Assembly (NCBI GenBank): GCA_014706295.1
Contig: JACSVZ010000042.1
Coordinates: forward strand, 930,001-994,000
Reading direction: 5' to 3'
DNA: 64,000 nucleotides
Origin: Lycocorax pyrrhopterus obiensis
Lineage: Eukaryota; Chordata; Aves; Passeriformes; Paradisaeidae
This document shows positions 51,417 to 64,000 of this stretch, piece after piece. The translations under genes were made by a program, and so were the position numbers. Within the stretch, counting starts at the first letter, position 1; every line of letters starts with the position of its first letter. The notes beneath the pieces were generated by a model, which saw only the letters and a list, made by a program, of their open reading frames with translations, did not search any database and was not told the origin of the DNA.

Positions 51417-54128
51417 TCATTTCCAGCTGGCGAAGAACTGCTTGAAGAAGGGCGTCTCGCGGCCCTGAGGCAGGATTTCCACCTGTCGGGACAGGGATTG
51501 AGACGGGGTGATGCCTCCTGTGCCAGCCCCTGGGCACCCCTCACCCCCTGCACCCACCTGTGTCTGGGGCGGGTGGCCCATGCGGGCGATCACCTCCTCG
51601 GCCACCCTCAGAGCCGCCTGGCGCTCCTGCTCGTTTGCCTTGCGCCCTGCAGAGGGGGATGTCAGAGCCGCTCTGGGGATGGTCCCTGTCTCCATGTCAC
51701 CCTGTGTCCCCATCCCTGGGCACCTTTCCAGACAAAGACCATCCCACCAGCACCATTGTCCAGCACGAAGCAGTCGTCAGGGCAGAGCAGGCTCTGGCTG
51801 AAAGGGCTGCTGGTGGCCACCTGGGTCAAGTCCATGCGCCCTGTTGCGTCCGACACCTGCCCGTGGAGGGGATGTCACTGTGGGGTCACCTGGGGCCTCT
51901 CCAGCCCGGTGTCCTCTCCCTCCTACCCAGCCACTCTGGCATTCCCCATCCCCACCTGCTCCAGGGCCCTCATGGTGTCCCCTGGCCATGCCCAGCGCCA
52001 TGTGTCTCCTGGGGCCATTGCAGTGTCCCCTGCCCATGCTCCACTCCGTGTGGCTTTCCTAAGGGTCACCAGAGTGTCCCTGAGCCATGTTCAACCTCAT
52101 GTGTTCCTGGGGGCCATCGTAGTGTCCCCTGGCTGTGCCCAGCCTCATGTACCTCCTGGGGCCACCATGGGGTCCCCTGGCTGTGCCCAGCCCCATGTGT
52201 TCCCTGGGGCCACCATGGTGTCCCCCCATGTTGCCCAGCACTGTTCCCTGGCCATGCCAACCCTGGAATCACTGTGGGACCCCCGACCATCTCCACCTCT
52301 GTGCCCACCATGGTGACACTTAGGCACGCCCAGCCCTGGTGCCATCATGGTGTCCTGCCATGTCCTTGCCTTGTACAGGATGGCTGCCCCCGTGTTGCTC
52401 TGGTCAGCCACCACATCCTCCTCAGGGTTGCCCTCCTGTAAGGGGGGCTTGGGGCCCAGCACCTGCCAGGGGATGAGAGGGGGGGGTCATGGAGCCACCC
52501 CAGGGACACCCAGGTCCCCCTCTCTGCCCAGTGGGGGCATACCTGGACCATCTCAGGTGGTTCCTCACCGTCAGCCACGATCTCCAGGCGTGCTTTGCCA
52601 CCCCGCTCGCTGTCCCGGATGGCAGTGGCCAGCTCCTGAGCCCTGCTGCGCTCCAGGACATTGCTCCGGGCCCCACACCAGACAAAGAGGGTCTGGGGGC
52701 AGAAGGGGGGACAGTGGTGATGGAACTGCCCCATGGTGGCCCTCAACCCACCTCACCCAGGCTGGGGATGGAGCAGCCACTGGGGTTGAAGCTAGTCCAC
52801 GAAGATGCCATGATGGGAAGAGGGATGGACACCCCAACCATCCAGCATCCCTATGGATAGAGAAATGCCCCAGTGGCACTGGAAGGACAGATAGACACCC
52901 CAAGAGGAGGACAAGCAGCCCATCCTATGGAGGGACAGGTGCCCCAACAAAGAGGGACATGCCACTGAGCTGATGGACACCCCAGAGGACAGAGGAGCAC
53001 ACAGGACACGCTGCACTTTGCCTCACACCTGGTGAGAAGGGTCTGGGGGCCAGGGATGGCAACAGCGGGGACAGGGAGTGGACACTAGGGACAGGTGCTC
53101 TCCACCCACCTGTCCCAGGTCGAGGAGGAAGCAGTCACCAGTGTTGAAGCTGGCCCAGGACGGGTCCCGCTGGCTCGCTCGGATCTTCCTCTTGCCCTTC
53201 ACCTGGTACAGTTTGGGTTCGGGGCCGGGGCCGGGGCTGGGGCGGGCACGCTTAAACGCCGAGGCCACGCCGCCCTCCTGCCGGCACAGGGGAGGGGCTC
53301 AGCACCAAATGGGGGTGACAGCCACCCAGCACGGATACTGAGCAGCCGGGGTGCTGAGCACTCGGTGGGGTGCCCAGCACCCAGTGGGAGTGCTGAGTGG
53401 TGGGGGTGCCCAACATCCAACAGGGGTGCTGAGCACTCGGCGCAGTGCCCAGCACCCAGTGGTGTTGACAAGAACTGGACCTGAGCACCCAGCAGGGATG
53501 CTGAGCACCTTCTGGGGGTGCCCAGCACTCCAGGGGGGTTCATAATGCTCAGCGAGGATGAAGCAGAGTGCTGAGGGTGCGGAGAGCCCAGCGGTGACAC
53601 CGGGCACCCATCTCGGGTGCTGGGAGCCTGGTCGGAATGCTGAGTACTGGGAGCACTCCAAGCACCCCTGGGGACCCCCATACCTGGTAGGTGAGGCCGC
53701 GGTGGGTGACGGGGCGCTCGCCCAGCAGCGAGCTCAGCTGGGTGGAGAGGAGGGCACAGGCGCCCCGCTCGTCCTGCGAGGAGTCCCGGCCTGCGGGAGC
53801 CAGGTGAGCACCCGACCCACCTGCCCCCGGGCCATCACCCAACCCCTCCATCCCCCTCCTGCTCACCCATCCACAGGTGGAGGTGGGACTGCTCCTCCGG
53901 CCCGTTGTGCAGCACCAGGTACGCGTCCCCCGAGAAGAAAACGCCCAGGGTGGCCTCGGGAACCTCCACTGGCCGCAGCTGCTCCACTCGCCAGACGTGC
54001 AGCCCCGGGCGGGTGGCACCGGGGCCAAAAGGGGAACCACTGTGGGGTGGCAGGCAGGGTCAGATGGGAGCAATCAGGGGGGTGGGGAGAATGGGGAGGG
54101 GGTACCTTTTGGGGAGTGCGGTGTACAT
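51417..54128 (-). CDS. CAPG: Macrophage-capping protein (gelsolin-like actin capper)
   Basis: CAPG caps actin filament barbed ends in a Ca2+/phosphoinositide-controlled way without severing, in cytoplasm and nucleus. Nine coding exons, minus strand: 54128-54106, 54039-53867, 53790-53684, 53277-53110, 52692-52543, 52462-52370, 51856-51724, 51646-51558 and 51482-51417 (TGA). Phase is consistent, giving 333 residues against 348 in human. It starts MYTALPKSGSPF like its orthologues. The three gelsolin repeats are identified by [22 protein letters not shown] and LHLWMG (domain 1); [25 protein letters not shown] and LFVWCG (domain 2); and [15 protein letters not shown] and EILPQG (domain 3). Two oddities stand out. 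Domain 1 lacks a 16-residue block at R96/G97. Intron 6 (52369-51857) begins with GC rather than GT. All other junctions are GT-AG. A 5' non-coding exon may lie upstream but was not found. Confidence 0.96.
51955..52350. repeat. CAPG: Minisatellite in CAPG intron 6
   Basis: Six or more units of about 45-51 bp share CATGTGTTCCCTGGGGCCA, CCATGGTGTCCCCTGGC and TGTGCCCAGC. They fill most of the 513-bp GC-AG intron. Confidence 0.85.
53325..53570. repeat. CAPG: Minisatellite in CAPG intron 3
   Basis: Repeated GTGCTGAGCACTCGG(T/C)G and GTGCCCAGCACCCAGTGG units of about 30-50 bp occupy the intron that follows the exon carrying the domain-1 deletion. Confidence 0.8.
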
Positions 54129-54139
54129 GGCCTTAGGGC

Positions 54140-57030
54140 AGTGGGGACAGATGGATGGGTGGACCTGTGGGTGGATGGAGAGATGGACCTGTGGACGGGG
54201 GGGACACCATGAGATGGTTGCAAAGGACGGAGAGCCAAGAAGGAGACCCAGGTCAACAGAATCCCAGAAGGACAAGTGGACACCCCGACAGACAGACATG
54301 CCAACAGACATCCAGAAGGGCAACTGGATGCCCAGATGGACACCCAGAAGGACAGAGGGACACCCCAATGCACACATGGACACCACATGAGGTAGATGGA
54401 CACCCCAATCGACAGCCAGACATCCAGAGGATGGACAGACACCCCTATGTACAGATGGAGGCCGCTATGGGTAGGGGGAGACTCCCATGGACAGACAAAC
54501 AACCCAATAAATGGACACCCAGGAAAATGGACAGACACCGCAACAGCCAGAGGTGTCCTGACGTACAGCCAGACACCAGGAAGGACAGACGATGCCCCCG
54601 GGACAGAGACCCGCGAGGAGTACATCCCATGACGAACAGACGGACAACCCGACAGCGCCCCCCCCACCGAGGGACAGACGGACGGACCCCCGATGGACGG
54701 ACGGACCCCCGAGAGATGCTCCAACAGCGCCCGGCTCCGTCCGAGGCTGCGACCGAGCAGGACCGACGAACGCCCCAACACCCGGAAGGCGCCGGGAGTG
54801 ACTCAGGAGCAGGAAAGGGTGGGACGAGGGTGCGGAGTGAGGGGAGGGGAGGGGAGGGGAGGGGAGGGGGGGGGCGCCAGGGCTGGGCCTCCCCGGGGGC
54901 GGAAATGTGGCCTTGGGTGCAGCCCCTCGCATTGTGGGGGGCACTGAGCCCTGGGACCCCCACCCTCCTGGGGTCCCCTTCTTCATGGGACACCGTTCCT
55001 GCCTCCACATCTTCATGGGATCCACCCCCCCCCGCCACTGGGATCCCTCTTCACACTGCTGGACCCCCCCGCCATTCTGCGGACCCTCCTGAGGAACCCC
55101 CTGCTCCTGAACCCCTCCCCAGTGCTGCTGGACCACCACACTCTCAGGGTACCCCCCACCTCATCCTCCTGGACCCGCTCTGGGATCCCCATCCCGCTGG
55201 GACCCTCATGGGACCCCTCCACCCTGATGACACCCTACCCCATCCTACTGGGACCCCCCTTTTCCAGAACCACCCACCCCTCCCAGGACCACCCACCCTG
55301 CCAGTGCCACCTATGGGCCATTCCCCCGGGGGTCCCAGGCCTCTGCCCCCCTGCCAGGGGAGGGGGCAGCTCTGGGCGTCCGGGGGGGTGGAATCTGTAC
55401 TGGGAAGGGGGGACTATACTGGGTGTGAAGACTATACTGGGAGCTGTAGTGGGTGGGCTATATGGGGGTGGGGCTGAACTGGAAGGCGACTGTACTGGGT
55501 GGTCTACATGGGGCTGGGACTGGGAGGGGATATACTGGGAGCTGTTACTGATGAGGGGATTTGTACTGGGAATGGGAGGGCTGTACTGGGGGAAGACTGT
55601 AGTCGGGGGAGGGAGGGGTATGGTACTCGGGGCTGTAGTGGGGGAGCCGTAACAGGCAGGGGAGGCGGGAGTGGGAGTGGAACTGGGACGGGGGGCATTC
55701 CTGGGGCTGCATGAGGTGGAGTAGGGGCTGCAGCAGAGGCTCACTGGGCTGCACTGGGAGGCACTGGGAGGTGCAGGTGGGGCCCCCCAGCTCCTGGCAG
55801 GCCCCAGCATTGCTGGACAGTGAGTCATGGCTGGGGGGGCCACGCGTGTGACGAGGGGGGGTCACGCATGTGACGATGGCGGACGGACTGAGCTGCCACG
55901 TGGCCCTGCCGCCACCGCGGCCCAGGGAGCCTGCAGGGCCCGGGCGGGTGGGGGGCACCCAGTGCACCCCCCAGCATCACCCCCTGCACCCCCCAGCACC
56001 CCAGTGGGCACCCTGGGGGTGCACACCCCAGCCTGAGCCTCAACCCTGCGAGCAGGGGGGCTCGGGGGGGGTCACATATGTGTAATGCGTGTGCAGTGTG
56101 TGCAGAGCGTGTGCACTGCATCCCCCGTGGGTGCTTCCTGCATGTGCGGTGCATGTGCAGGGAGCCCAAGGCCCTGCCACGCGTCTGTGGGATCTCCTGT
56201 GCGCTGTGTGTTCCGTGTATGGGTTCTGTGTGCATGTGCTGTGCATGTTCCATGTGCTGTGCATGTCCCACATTCAGTGTCCCAACACGTGCAGCGTGTC
56301 CCTGCGCTGCTCCGGGCGATGGGGACACTGTGCCTGCAGTGTCGCGGATGCAGTGGTTGTGTGCCCGGTCCCCGTGCAGGCACAGCGCTGGTGTGTGGGA
56401 CCCTGTGCCTGCGTGCGCAGCACCCGCGGGGGTACAGGGGATGCCGGGGGTACAAGGGGGTACAGGGGTGCCGGGGTTCGGGGGGACAGGCGTGTGCCGT
56501 GTGCCCGCCCGTGCTGGGAGCGCGGTGTCGGTGCCGCTGCCGCCGCCCGGTGCCAGCCCTGCCCGTACCCGGCACGTGGGGCCACGCGCGTGGGGCTGGC
56601 GTGGTGGCACAGGGCCGGTGCCAGTGTTGTGCTGGTGCCCACACCGTGCGAGCGCTGATGCGGTGCCAGCCCCTGCAATCCAGGCCCCGCACAGCGCCAG
56701 GGTGGGCTCAGTACCAGTCCCAGGCAGTCCCGGTGCCAGCGCAGCGCGGGTCCCCGGCAGTGCCGGTGCCAGTCCCGGTGCCAGGAAGCGCCAGTCACTC
56801 GCGGGTCAGTGCGGGTTCAGTGCGGGTTCCCGGCAGTCCCGGCCCCGGTGCGGTGCCAGTACCGGGCCGGCGACAGTGACAGTGTCAGTGCCCGTCCCGT
56901 TAAGCGCCATCCCGGTCCCGTTAAGCGCCAGTGCCATCCCGGTGCCGAGCGGATCCCGCCCCCGGCCGCAGCACCGCCCCCAGCCCGCCCGTCCGGGGCT
57001 CTCGGGGCTCTCGGGGAGCGGGGCCGGTGC
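54140..57030. other. CAPG-AEBP1 head-to-head spacer
   Basis: It is composed largely of simple and tandem repeats: GGACACCCCAA/CAGACAGAC units at about 54160-54700, a GGGGA run at 54841-54869, ACTATACTGGGAGCTG units at about 55400-55620, and GTGCATGTGC words at about 56085-56290. CpG density rises strongly from about 56400 toward AEBP1. Long open frames here are compositional. No extra exon was recognised. Confidence 0.55.
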
Positions 57031-57038
57031 GGAGCGCG

Positions 57039-64000
<6,962 letters not shown>

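Noticed and set aside
54155..55477. A 440-codon plus-strand frame upstream of CAPG
   Set aside because: It is composed of GGACAG/ACACCC simple repeats and Pro-rich low complexity, with no recognisable domain.

Overview
This is vertebrate nuclear DNA, almost certainly from a bird. The evidence is multi-exon genes with GT-AG introns, CpG-rich promoters, very compact GC-rich introns, and about sixteen 3'-end fragments of CR1 LINEs, the dominant avian retrotransposon. The compactness, GC content and the minisatellites in many introns suggest a microchromosome. No operons, phage, CRISPR arrays or bacterial genes are present.

Six protein-coding genes were recognised and their exons rebuilt by hand. 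RETSAT lies on + at 1-3.8 kb and only its 3' half is in the window. TGOLN2 lies on - at about 7.2-13.55 kb. TCF7L1 lies on - at about 19.4-35.1 kb, with 12 coding exons. DBNL lies on + at 38.7-49.9 kb, with 14 coding exons. CAPG lies on - at 50.5-54.1 kb, with 9 coding exons. AEBP1 (ACLP) lies on + from 57.04 kb to the window edge, with 21 coding exons seen and its 3' end cut. Reading frame and exon-junction phase agree throughout all six models; only the TGOLN2 terminal exon is unresolved.

Layout: RETSAT and TGOLN2 converge across a CR1-bearing spacer. TGOLN2 has a CpG-island promoter with ETS-like and TCTCGCGAGA elements. A 6 kb spacer with CR1s and a cluster of TAATTA-type motifs follows, then the TCF7L1 3' end. 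TCF7L1 and DBNL are head-to-head over 3.6 kb. DBNL and CAPG are tail-to-tail, with poly(A) signals about 0.64 kb apart. CAPG and AEBP1 are head-to-head over 2.9 kb.

The genes do not form one pathway. RETSAT saturates retinol in the ER. TGOLN2 cycles between the trans-Golgi network and plasma membrane. TCF7L1 is a Wnt/beta-catenin HMG-box factor. DBNL and CAPG both act on actin. AEBP1 is a secreted collagen-associated pseudo-carboxypeptidase. From memory, the human orthologues sit in two places (RETSAT/TGOLN2/TCF7L1/CAPG at 2p11.2; DBNL/AEBP1 at 7p13), so this window joins two human linkage groups.

I found no convincing new biological system. The most check-worthy points are a 16-residue in-frame deletion in CAPG gelsolin domain 1, a GC-AG intron in CAPG, the altered pseudo-active site of AEBP1, the alternating repeat array in TGOLN2, and candidate regulatory AT-rich clusters.
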